From: SG8-4 sp964598225
Lineage (GTDB): Bacteria > Planctomycetota > Phycisphaerae > Sedimentisphaerales > Anaerobacaceae
Direction of reading: 5' to 3'
Length of the DNA stretch: 7,157 bases
NCBI GenBank assembly: GCA_964598225.1
Contig: CAZRBG010000122.1
Location: forward strand, 1-7,157
Position numbers and translations under genes: made by a program. The first letter of the stretch is position 1. Every line of letters begins with the position of its first letter. The notes under the pieces are model-generated. The model ran no database searches. It saw only the letters and a program-made list of their open reading frames with translations, and was not told the DNA's origin. Shown one piece after another: positions 1 to 6,007 of the stretch.

Positions 1-141
1 GTTCATTTCCTTTCTTTGAGCTACATACTAATTCAAATTCAGGAAATGTCCAATTCCGGCTGAAGCATTACACTCAGCCTTTGTATTTGGAGACAATTTA
101 TCACGATTCACTTTTAACAACAAGCAAAATCCATATACTAC
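1..141. other. AT-rich left edge without a convincing gene
   Basis: No supported gene is seen here. A minus-strand open frame of 71 codons (243 to 28) exists, but it runs antisense through the promoter and start of the lipoprotein operon and resembles no family I know. At the extreme left edge the minus strand reads AAAGGAA followed by ATG at 6-4, which could be a ribosome-binding site and start codon of a gene lying outside the window, but only two codons are visible. Confidence 0.4.
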
Positions 142-172
142 TTGACAAGTTCTCATAAAAAAGTAATATAAT
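142..172 (+). promoter_or_regulatory. sigma70-like promoter of the lipoprotein operon
   Basis: A perfect TTGACA box at 142-147 is followed after 16 bases by TAATAT (164-169), and an overlapping perfect TATAAT (167-172) lies 19 bases away. Transcription would begin near 176-180, leaving a leader of about 45 bases before the TTG start at 224. The surrounding DNA is AT-rich, which raises the chance of accidental -10 matches, but an exact -35 at workable spacing is good support. A second TATAAT at 263-268 lacks a -35 box at normal distance. Confidence 0.55.
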
Positions 173-223
173 TCAAACTTGTGAGACTTAGGCTCATCGC
201 TAGTTAGCTCGGAGTATTTTAAG

Positions 224-1243
224 TTGTTAACGGTAATTTCCATATTGATAAACGGGATCCTTTATAATACACGCACTTTCAAAGTCGTATGTTACGTTAA
301 TCGCCTTTTTGCACGTATTTTTGTGCTGACTTGTATTCTAAATTTAACCGCGTGTAATTCCTATCGGCCTCCTACTGAAGAACAGTCGAAGTATTTTGAA
401 AAAAGAGCATTTGTGAAAGCAGCATATACAGAGTCTGGTTATATGATGCAGTCACAAGTCCAATTAGTGGCTCCTGACGTCCAGCAACAGTTACAGTTTT
501 TAGCCGATGAAATAAAAGTTGCTGCTGGAGTAGAAATGGATTTCCGCGTTCACATTACCAATAACTCTTATGTGGGTACGATGTCGACAGCAAGCGGAGA
601 TATTTTTGTTCCCATAGGATATCTGAATATGGTGGCGAATCGCGATGAAATAGCATTCGGCCTCGCAAGGGAAATTGCCATTCAGCACCGCCAGTTACCG
701 CTGCAGGATATGGAGGAACAATATCTGGTTGCACAGAATGATCAGATGAAAACAATGGTTTTTGGAATGGTTACCTCTTGTGCTACTCAATCCATATTCC
801 ACTACTATGTTACCGGCCCAATCCACGATGCTCTCATGAAAGAGATATTGGAAGAAATAGAGTTGCCAGTCGACGTAATCTATGTCGAGGCTTCCGGTGG
901 AGGCATCAAGGCCATACCAAACAGAATGGGAAGCATTACTGGGGATCTCAATCCATACTCGAGTCTGCGAACAATATCAACTGTAACTTCCTTACCAATC
1001 ACTATGGCCCTTGGCTGGGTTCCCAATATGGCAACTGATATGTCCCTTTCAATGATGAGTCGCTTGATTAAAACGGCCGATGAAGAGGCAGATAGTGCTC
1101 GACGTAACTATAAGAATGCACTGGGCCTTACCTATATGCAAATGGCGGGCTATGATGATACTTCCGGCCAACAGGTTATCGATAAGCTTGAGGAATGGTG
1201 GAAGATTGTTGAGGAAGAACGGAAGAAAGATGAATCAAGCTGA
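224..1243 (+). CDS. M48-like (pseudo)peptidase lipoprotein with degenerate zinc site
   Basis: Predicted 339-residue lipoprotein. The N-terminus has a basic stretch (NRLFAR, 26-31), a hydrophobic core and a lipobox ending LTAC, so Cys44 would be lipidated and the protein held in the inner or outer membrane. Residues 122-155 follow the M48 metallopeptidase pattern: a strand with GDIFVP, a GYL turn, RDEIAFGLA, then the active-site helix. HExxH is replaced by REIAI (149-153), losing both histidines but keeping Glu150. The third ligand, normally Glu in ExEAD, is Asp286 in DEEAD, followed by the usual AGYD (308-311). Two hydrophobic stretches (about 176-196 and 252-275) sit between. I infer a catalytically dead M48 homologue acting as a scaffold or chaperone. 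The TTG start at 224 has GGAG nine bases upstream; TTG at 245 is an alternative. The gene overlaps the next by 14 bases. The lipoprotein call is firm, the fold likely, the function unknown. Confidence 0.75.
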   Translation: MLTVISILINGILYNTRTFKVVCYVNRLFARIFVLTCILNLTACNSYRPPTEEQSKYFEKRAFVKAAYTESGYMMQSQVQLVAPDVQQQLQFLADEIKVAAGVEMDFRVHITNNSYVGTMSTASGDIFVPIGYLNMVANRDEIAFGLAREIAIQHRQLPLQDMEEQYLVAQNDQMKTMVFGMVTSCATQSIFHYYVTGPIHDALMKEILEEIELPVDVIYVEASGGGIKAIPNRMGSITGDLNPYSSLRTISTVTSLPITMALGWVPNMATDMSLSMMSRLIKTADEEADSARRNYKNALGLTYMQMAGYDDTSGQQVIDKLEEWWKIVEEERKKDESS

Positions 1244-2366
1244 CGATTCAGTCGTTAGTTCGATGCGCGTGCATTTATTGGCGTTCGTTTTAGGCAGTAC
1301 TATGTTTGCTGTTCTGTCTGTATTGTTTTGTGCGGGTTGTGCCAGCAAGAAAAGCGTGCGTCAAGATATCACAACGCACCTGAAGCAGCAGGGCATGTCA
1401 CGTCCTTACGTTGCCGAAGGGTACTTTGGCGCCCAACCTGATTTGGTAATGGATGTCCTGCTCGATTACCTTCGCACTCAAGGGACCCAGTTACTGTGTT
1501 GGGATGAGCAAAGTGGTGTAGTCTCCTGGTGCGATACCAGCGCTCATTTTGTTCCGCTACAGAATAGACTTGATGCGATGAGCGTGCCTGGATTAGACAG
1601 CGAACATATTAATACGTGGCGCGGCTATATTTATGGTTGCGCATATCTCAGGCCCTCTGCAAATGGAACATGGCTTCATCTACGTGTTGGAGGTCGTGAT
1701 CGGGCCTATGGCAATCGTATATATTCTGACGGAACCTATGAATGGCGTGTTCTTGGTTCTCTTGAGCGCACTATTCACCGGGTTGCTACAGGACAGCGTA
1801 TCGTACAGGAGACAAACGCGTCAAAGAATGTATCGCCTGCTCGTACTGCAAGCAATTATGATAAAGTCTTTAGAGCACGGTTTAAGACTCTCCCCAAGGT
1901 TGATCCTAACGATATCATTTCTATGAGTACGGGAAGTCGATATCCTGTTCCGGCAAAGAGACTGTGGATAGCATGCATGGATGTCATCACTCAAAATAGC
2001 ATTGTTCCCTATGTGAATGGCGAAGACAGAGTAGTCATATTCTGTCAACGTACTGCAGTTCCAACTGATGTCAGTACACAAAAAGTAGAACCTGTAGATG
2101 TCATCATGACGCTCGCAGTACAAAACTCGGGGCAGGATTCCTGCAAAATGCACATGGCAATGCTAGGTAAGCAGGATTTAAAGCCAAAGGAGATCATTCG
2201 AAAAACATCTGGCGATACAAATGATGTTACAACCAGTTTGTCTGGAGTGCCAATTGACATTGCGACTACTATGATTGCATCTGAGTTAGAAAGGCAGATT
2301 GATCTTCAACTGTTCTACAATGAGAACTTAGGAAACAAACTGTTAAGACGCCTTAAACACGAGTGA
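1230..2366 (+). CDS. lipoprotein with two similar helix-grip-like halves (BamC-like at most)
   Basis: Predicted 378-residue lipoprotein. A hydrophobic signal (about 13-36) ends in CAGC, so Cys37 is the likely lipidation site; Cys at -3 is less usual than Leu. The mature part seems duplicated: residues 60-101 and 237-272 share an order of alanine/proline-led strand, amphipathic helix (DLVMDVLLDYL; RLWIACMDVI), then an acidic turn (WDEQSG; NGED) before a beta strand (VVSWC; VVIFC). This resembles the repeated helix-grip modules of BamC/NlpB-type lipoproteins, but only as a pattern; I cannot assign a family. No catalytic motif is visible. ATG 1230 lies inside the end of the M48-like gene with GGAAG just upstream; ATG 1263, also in frame, would give a classic 25-residue signal peptide but has no Shine-Dalgarno. 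The overlap implies translational coupling and co-regulation, suggesting a functional pair at the envelope. The gene is certain, the function unknown. Confidence 0.8.
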   Translation: MNQADDSVVSSMRVHLLAFVLGSTMFAVLSVLFCAGCASKKSVRQDITTHLKQQGMSRPYVAEGYFGAQPDLVMDVLLDYLRTQGTQLLCWDEQSGVVSWCDTSAHFVPLQNRLDAMSVPGLDSEHINTWRGYIYGCAYLRPSANGTWLHLRVGGRDRAYGNRIYSDGTYEWRVLGSLERTIHRVATGQRIVQETNASKNVSPARTASNYDKVFRARFKTLPKVDPNDIISMSTGSRYPVPAKRLWIACMDVITQNSIVPYVNGEDRVVIFCQRTAVPTDVSTQKVEPVDVIMTLAVQNSGQDSCKMHMAMLGKQDLKPKEIIRKTSGDTNDVTTSLSGVPIDIATTMIASELERQIDLQLFYNENLGNKLLRRLKHE

Positions 2367-2374
2367 AGCGTCTT
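2345..2374 (+). terminator. weak hairpin across the operon's stop codon
   Basis: AAGACGC (2345-2351) and GCGTCTT (2368-2374) form a perfect 7-bp inverted repeat with a 16-base loop containing the stop codon of the second lipoprotein gene. No real U-run follows, so it may be a weak terminator or a 3' end stabiliser rather than a classical intrinsic terminator. Confidence 0.3.
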
Positions 2375-2517
2375 TCACTTGCCAATCGCCGCCTACGGAA
2401 CACTATAGAATCGCTTGATAAACCAGAAAGGCCTGAGATACAAGAACTCATTCCAATATGAACTCTTGCGTAGAAGTGAGATTCGACTTTAAGATTGGAT
2501 TAACCTGAGCCTGTGAT

Positions 2518-2575
2518 TTGCAACAAAACTTGCAACAGAAGTGCACTTTTGGAACTCTTTCGTCGCATTGTTGCA
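2518..2575. repeat. TTGCAACA repeats, two direct and one inverted partial
   Basis: TTGCAACA at 2518-2525 and 2530-2537 is spaced by 12 bases, about one helical turn. TGTTGCA at 2569-2575 is the reverse complement of its last seven bases. The spacing would suit a protein-binding site. The repeat may also be a coding remnant, since frame 2509-2637 reads LQQNLQQ across it. No repeated motif elsewhere in the window links it to a gene. Confidence 0.25.
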
Positions 2576-2972
2576 TTTCAGCCAGCTTCGTAAGTCGTTG
2601 TTTTATAAGTACAAAGCATTTCTTGATAATTCTCTAAGAACAGCAGCAACGGATCAAATCTCCGATGCGCTTTGCACGGAGACTGCGTCGAGCTAATCTG
2701 CCAATGAACCGTGACTCGTGAGTTTTCGATGACCGAAGGACAATCAGTATCCCGTGTCATTCGGTCCTTGGATATTATCTCATAAGAAATTCGCGGTATG
2801 GTGCCTGTAAACCTGCTTGCTGAAGAGTTTTCTGAGCAATCTTTTCCATGTCAAGACCTCCAGATAGCATACTTGTATACATTGGCACCATTAGATAACG
2901 CAAAAGACGTGGATTCCATCCTATCAGAATATACCGCCACTTCGAGCATGGGTTGGGATAGTTACCGACAAC

Positions 2973-3003
2973 AGAGCGACCCTAAATTATGAATAGTCGC
3001 TCT
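2973..3003 (+). promoter_or_regulatory. hairpin just upstream of the small basic gene
   Basis: AGAGCGAC (2973-2980) and GTCGCTCT (2996-3003) form a perfect 8-bp inverted repeat around an AT-rich 15-base loop. It ends two bases before the GAGGTG Shine-Dalgarno (3006-3011) of the next gene. It could be a dimeric repressor operator, a structured leader controlling initiation, or a terminator without a U-tract for upstream transcription. Confidence 0.4.
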
Positions 3004-3017
3004 CTGAGGTGGTGAAA

Positions 3018-3263
3018 ATGACTAATGAGAGATCGGAGACAATTGGCCGAGAGGCTGAACTTGTTATGCTCCTTCGACATAAATGGCAGGAGGGGATTGA
3101 GCGGGCCGTTGATAAGGTAAAGCTTGGTACCGTTCCGGCAAGGAGACGGACAAAGGCAGAGAAGTGGTTCCGGAAGCAGTGGTATAGAGCGCTGGCGGTT
3201 AGCAAGAGGCGCGACATCAGATTTCGAAGCAGTCCGAAGATCGGTTGCGGAGATGACTACTAA
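3018..3263 (+). CDS. small basic protein of unknown function
   Basis: An 81-residue protein I do not recognise. The ATG at 3018 has an excellent Shine-Dalgarno, GAGGTG at 3006-3011, six bases away, which is the main reason to believe it is translated; two in-frame GTG codons just upstream would lie in the ribosome-binding site. Apart from an acidic N-terminal stretch, the protein is strongly basic (RRRTK, RKQWYR, SKRRDIRFR) and looks largely helical, with two Trp in the middle. There is no signal peptide or membrane segment. Such composition fits a nucleic-acid-binding or ribosome-associated peptide, but no DNA-binding motif can be named. It stands alone between a gene-poor region and the sulfatase promoter and may be under the upstream hairpin. 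A truncated remnant of a longer gene is also possible. Confidence 0.45.
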   Translation: MTNERSETIGREAELVMLLRHKWQEGIERAVDKVKLGTVPARRRTKAEKWFRKQWYRALAVSKRRDIRFRSSPKIGCGDDY

Positions 3264-3303
3264 CGGCAGTTATTGCCGGTTCACGAGTTCTTAATTCGTC
3301 TGG

Positions 3304-3331
3304 TTGAAATCGAGGCAGCTTTGGGTACAAT
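3304..3331 (+). promoter_or_regulatory. sigma70-like promoter for the sulfatase gene
   Basis: TTGAAA (3304-3309) and TACAAT (3326-3331), each one base off consensus, are separated by 16 bases. The start site would fall near 3338, giving a leader of about 24 bases that contains the AGGAG ribosome-binding site (3349-3353). Confidence 0.5.
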
Positions 3332-3361
3332 GGCATGGCGTAATTTATAGGAGCAGATTTC

Positions 3362-4729
3362 ATGAGCATAGAAGAAAAATCCCGATATAGCAGGCGAGCA
3401 TTTCTGGAAACAACCGCTGCAGTTGGCGTCGCAGGGTTTCTCCCGAAAAATCTGATGGCAGTGAATGATAATGTTTCGAAAAAGCCGAACATTATTCTGA
3501 TAATGGCAGATGACCTCGGCTACGAGTGCATCGGCGCTAATGGCGGGACTTCTTACGAGACCCCGATTCTCGACAAGTTGGCTGCTGAGGGAGTCAGATT
3601 CGAGCACTGCTACTCGCAGCCGCTTTGCACTCCCTCACGTGTTCAACTGATGACGGGCATGTATAATGTGCGAAATTATACGAGATTCGGCCGACTTGAA
3701 AGAGATCAGGCCACCTTTGCTCACCTTCTGAAAAGAGCAGGCTATGCAACCTGCGTGGTCGGCAAGTGGCAGTTGGGCAAAGAGAAGGATTCCCCGCGTC
3801 ATTTCGGATTCGATGAATCTTGCCTGTGGCAGCATCGCCGGGGCAGAACCGACGAAAAGGGACATGATACACGCTTTTCCAATCCAAGATTGGAGGTCAA
3901 TAGCGAGTTTGTGAACTACACCAATGGCGAGTACGGCCCTGATGTCGTTAGCGACTATGCCTGCGACTTCATGGGGCGGACCAAGGATCAGCCTTTCCTG
4001 CTCTACTATCCGATGATTCTGACCCATTGTCCGTTCACGCCCACTCCTGACTCTCCCGATTGGGATCCCGAGTCAATGGGTTCCAAAAGCTACAAGGGCA
4101 ACGCCAAGTATTTCGGAGACATGGTTTCTTACACGGACAAGATCGTGGGAAAGCTCGTCGATAGACTGGAAGAATTGGGTCTGCGCGAGAACACAGTTAT
4201 TCTTTTCACAGGCGACAACGGAACGGATAAACCTGTTGTTTCTGAGATGAATGGCCGCAAGGTGGCAGGCGGCAAAGGAAGTACGACTGATGCCGGGACT
4301 CGCGTGCCGTTGGTGGCTAATTGGCCGGGTATTATTTCTGGTGGAAGAGTGTGCGGGGATCTCATAGATTTCAGTGACTTTGTTCCAACGCTTTGTGATC
4401 TTTCAGGCGTTACAATCCCTGAGCAATTGAAGGTTGACGGGAGAAGCTTTTTGCCGCAGCTAATGGGCAGGAAAGGCCATCCTCGCGACTGGATCTACTG
4501 CTGGTATTCGCGCAGCGGCAATGCAGAGAAGGCAAAGGAGTTTGCGCGTAACCGGCGCTATAAGCTCTATCGCTCGGGAGAGTTCTACGATGTTCAGAAT
4601 GATATGCTGGAAAAGAAAAACCTGACGGCCGTCGACATGGATAGTGACGCCAGACAAGCCAGGGCAATGCTGCAGAGAGCTCTCGACCAATACAGTAATG
4701 CACGTCCGGCAAACAGGATGAACAAATGA
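3362..4729 (+). CDS. Tat-exported type I sulfatase (arylsulfatase A-like, formylglycine-dependent)
   Basis: A full-length 455-residue sulfatase hydrolysing a sulfate ester, probably on a glycan, outside the cytoplasm. The N-terminus carries a twin-arginine signal (SRRAFL, 10-15) and a hydrophobic core ending near Ala33. Sulfatase landmarks appear in order: metal-binding Asp50-Asp51 (MADDLGY); signature CTPSR at 89-93 with Cys89 as the formylglycine precursor and Arg93, followed by TG at 98-99; GKWQLG at 134-139 with Lys135; His222; FTGDNG with Asp285 and Asn286; and Lys305 in GGKG. The usual His of GKWHLG is Gln137, a substitution at a sulfate-contacting position. The C-terminal part has the common FYDVQNDMLEKKNL. 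Cys maturation needs an FGE or anaerobic sulfatase-maturating enzyme, not encoded here; Tat export suggests folding and maturation occur first. AGGAG lies eight bases before the ATG. Substrate cannot be read from sequence. Confidence 0.95.
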   Translation: MSIEEKSRYSRRAFLETTAAVGVAGFLPKNLMAVNDNVSKKPNIILIMADDLGYECIGANGGTSYETPILDKLAAEGVRFEHCYSQPLCTPSRVQLMTGMYNVRNYTRFGRLERDQATFAHLLKRAGYATCVVGKWQLGKEKDSPRHFGFDESCLWQHRRGRTDEKGHDTRFSNPRLEVNSEFVNYTNGEYGPDVVSDYACDFMGRTKDQPFLLYYPMILTHCPFTPTPDSPDWDPESMGSKSYKGNAKYFGDMVSYTDKIVGKLVDRLEELGLRENTVILFTGDNGTDKPVVSEMNGRKVAGGKGSTTDAGTRVPLVANWPGIISGGRVCGDLIDFSDFVPTLCDLSGVTIPEQLKVDGRSFLPQLMGRKGHPRDWIYCWYSRSGNAEKAKEFARNRRYKLYRSGEFYDVQNDMLEKKNLTAVDMDSDARQARAMLQRALDQYSNARPANRMNK

Positions 4730-4886
4730 AAGCAAGAAAGAAAATCCAGTTGATAAATGGAATCACGGCGGCAATCGCGAAGATGGTTATGAGGACTGGA
4801 TGAACCTTCGCGACTACTATTTCACCGCCGTAGCCGATGCTCTGAGCTATCCAGAGGCGAAAGCACAGTATTTTACGCCGCTGTAG
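4726..4886 (+). pseudogene. short frameshifted ORF coupled to the sulfatase stop
   Basis: An ATG at 4726 overlaps the sulfatase stop codon (ATGA), the usual arrangement for translational coupling. That frame reads MKARKK and ends after 25 codons. The neighbouring frame is open from 4722 to 4886 and looks coding: from 4746 it reads PVDKWNHGG, then an acidic and aromatic stretch with YEDWMNLRDYY, ending YFTPL. Adding one base to the AAAA run at 4741-4744 would join the two into a peptide of about 53 residues. It could be a small companion protein with a frameshift or sequencing error, the fossil end of a longer gene, or chance. ATG 4800 is the only in-frame start in the second part. I do not recognise the family. 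Its stop lies nine bases from the end of the convergent rhomboid gene. Confidence 0.4.
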
Positions 4887-4895
4887 GAATACATC

Positions 4896-5621
4896 CTAAG
4901 ACCTGTTCCGCCTGGGCGCCTTGGCTCTGAAGACATAGACAAGGACAATTCCCATGAGAAATCCTCCGATATGGGCCCAGAACGCCACCCCGCCGGTAGC
5001 GGTCGTGCCCAGCGTGGGCATGGCTGAGACCAGTTGGATAATGAACCAATACGCCAACATGAAGATGGCCGGGACCGCAAAGGTGGTGATGAAAAAACCC
5101 AGGAAGACCAGCAGTTCCACTCTCGCCCGGGGATACAAGACCGCATACGCCCCCATCACTCCGCCGATGGCGCCGGATGCGCCGACCATAGGCACCGTAC
5201 TGGATGGATTAATGGCCGTCTGGGCCGCTGCGGCCGCGAGCCCCGACAACAGATACATGGCAACAAAACGCACTCGTCCAAAGGCCTCTTCCACATTGTC
5301 CCCGAAGACCCATAAGAACCACATGTTGGCAAGGATGTGCAGCCAGCCGCCGTGCATGAACATAGACGAGAGAGGGGCGAACCAGTTGGGCGAGGCGTCG
5401 ATGGTATAGGTAAAAGATGGGCCCAATTCCACGGTCTTGCCTGCGGGGACTGTACCAAGCAGTTCCGCCGGGATGAGACCGAAGGACACGAGAGACTCCA
5501 CAAGAGCGGGCTGAGTGCCCATTCCCTGGACCAGGACCCACACCATGGCATTGATCCCGATGATCGCAAATGTCACGAAAGGCGTTTTTGTGGTCGGGTT
5601 GTCATCACGGATCGGAAACAT
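4896..5621 (-). CDS. rhomboid family intramembrane serine protease
   Basis: A complete 241-residue rhomboid protease, which cleaves transmembrane or membrane-proximal segments of substrate proteins within the bilayer. Six membrane segments can be traced at about 15-34, 86-107, 117-135, 145-163, 168-200 and 211-231, with a 50-residue loop after the first. Family marks are HGGWLHILANMW (90-101), with His95 and Asn99 in the oxyanion-hole positions, GASG (147-150) with nucleophile Ser149, and AHIGG (216-220) with His217 completing the Ser-His dyad. The short C-terminus (KAPRRNRS) is basic, with no extra domain. The start at 5621 is preceded on the minus strand by AAGGGA five bases away. It is monocistronic and converges on the sulfatase region. 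It is markedly GC-richer than the left half of the window. Substrate unknown; activity is expected since all key residues are present. Confidence 0.95.
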   Translation of the reverse strand: MFPIRDDNPTTKTPFVTFAIIGINAMVWVLVQGMGTQPALVESLVSFGLIPAELLGTVPAGKTVELGPSFTYTIDASPNWFAPLSSMFMHGGWLHILANMWFLWVFGDNVEEAFGRVRFVAMYLLSGLAAAAAQTAINPSSTVPMVGASGAIGGVMGAYAVLYPRARVELLVFLGFFITTFAVPAIFMLAYWFIIQLVSAMPTLGTTATGGVAFWAHIGGFLMGIVLVYVFRAKAPRRNRS

Positions 5622-5683
5622 ACAGTCCCTTTTTCTTGTTTCTTGGCATCCAATATGCCTGTAAACACAGCCCTATGGATATA

Positions 5684-5712
5684 ACTATAACTCAGCCTGG
5701 TGTTTTTCGCAA
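5684..5712 (-). promoter_or_regulatory. candidate promoter of the rhomboid gene
   Basis: On the minus strand TTGCGA (5712-5707) and TATAGT (5689-5684) are separated by 17 bases. The start site would fall near 5677, leaving a leader of about 55 bases before the rhomboid ATG. Both hexamers deviate from consensus but the spacing is optimal. Confidence 0.4.
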
Positions 5713-6007
5713 TTGTTCCGTATTTAACATTCGCTAAGGATCGTCATATCGGTGAGGCGAATAGTGCCGACATCCTTGTAAACACGATGCAAAAGCCGAC
5801 TAATGATGACTGAACCGTATGTCGCGAACCATATTACTTCGCCAAACTACGTTGATATAGGCCAATATTGAGCCACTTGATTGACCGGCAAGAAGGTATG
5901 GCCATGAAAATCTCGATCTTCAATATATGTCTTGCATGCCTTAAGCCCAAAAGATAATCTGAATAACTGAATCGGCAACTGCTCAGATTTTCTATTGTGA
6001 GCCTTGA
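5713..6007. other. intergenic stretch before the sulfatase pseudogene
   Basis: No gene is recognised. A 6-bp inverted repeat, ATTCGC at 5729-5734 and GCGAAT at 5757-5762, has a 22-base loop and is probably chance. A possible plus-strand promoter, TTGCAT at 5932-5937 and GATAAT at 5953-5958, has a short 15-base spacer and would have served the broken sulfatase gene starting at 6008. Confidence 0.3.

Larger units (their letters stand above)
2375..3005. other. 631-base stretch without a recognisable gene
   Basis: All frames are broken by stops or lack similarity to families I know. The longest plus-strand frame (2798-2992, 64 codons) has no clear ribosome-binding site and no motif. The octamer TTGCAACA occurs twice in direct orientation (2518-2525 and 2530-2537), and its 7-base core appears inverted at 2569-2575. 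A hairpin at 2973-3003, listed separately, ends the region. It may contain decayed coding DNA, but I cannot identify any. Confidence 0.4.

Noticed and set aside
28..243. Minus-strand 71-codon open frame
   Set aside because: It runs antisense through the operon promoter and start codon and has no good ribosome-binding spacing or recognisable domain.
2798..2992. Plus-strand 64-codon open frame beginning MVPVNLL
   Set aside because: No Shine-Dalgarno, no motif and no upstream promoter; its end overlaps the inverted repeat at 2973-3003.
2802..5666. Shared 11-mer TGCCTGTAAAC at 2802-2812 and 5656-5666
   Set aside because: Isolated short match with no flanking similarity; likely chance.
4954..5684. 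Several plus-strand and alternate minus-strand open frames across the rhomboid gene
   Set aside because: They are shadows of a GC-rich gene whose own frame has all the rhomboid motifs.
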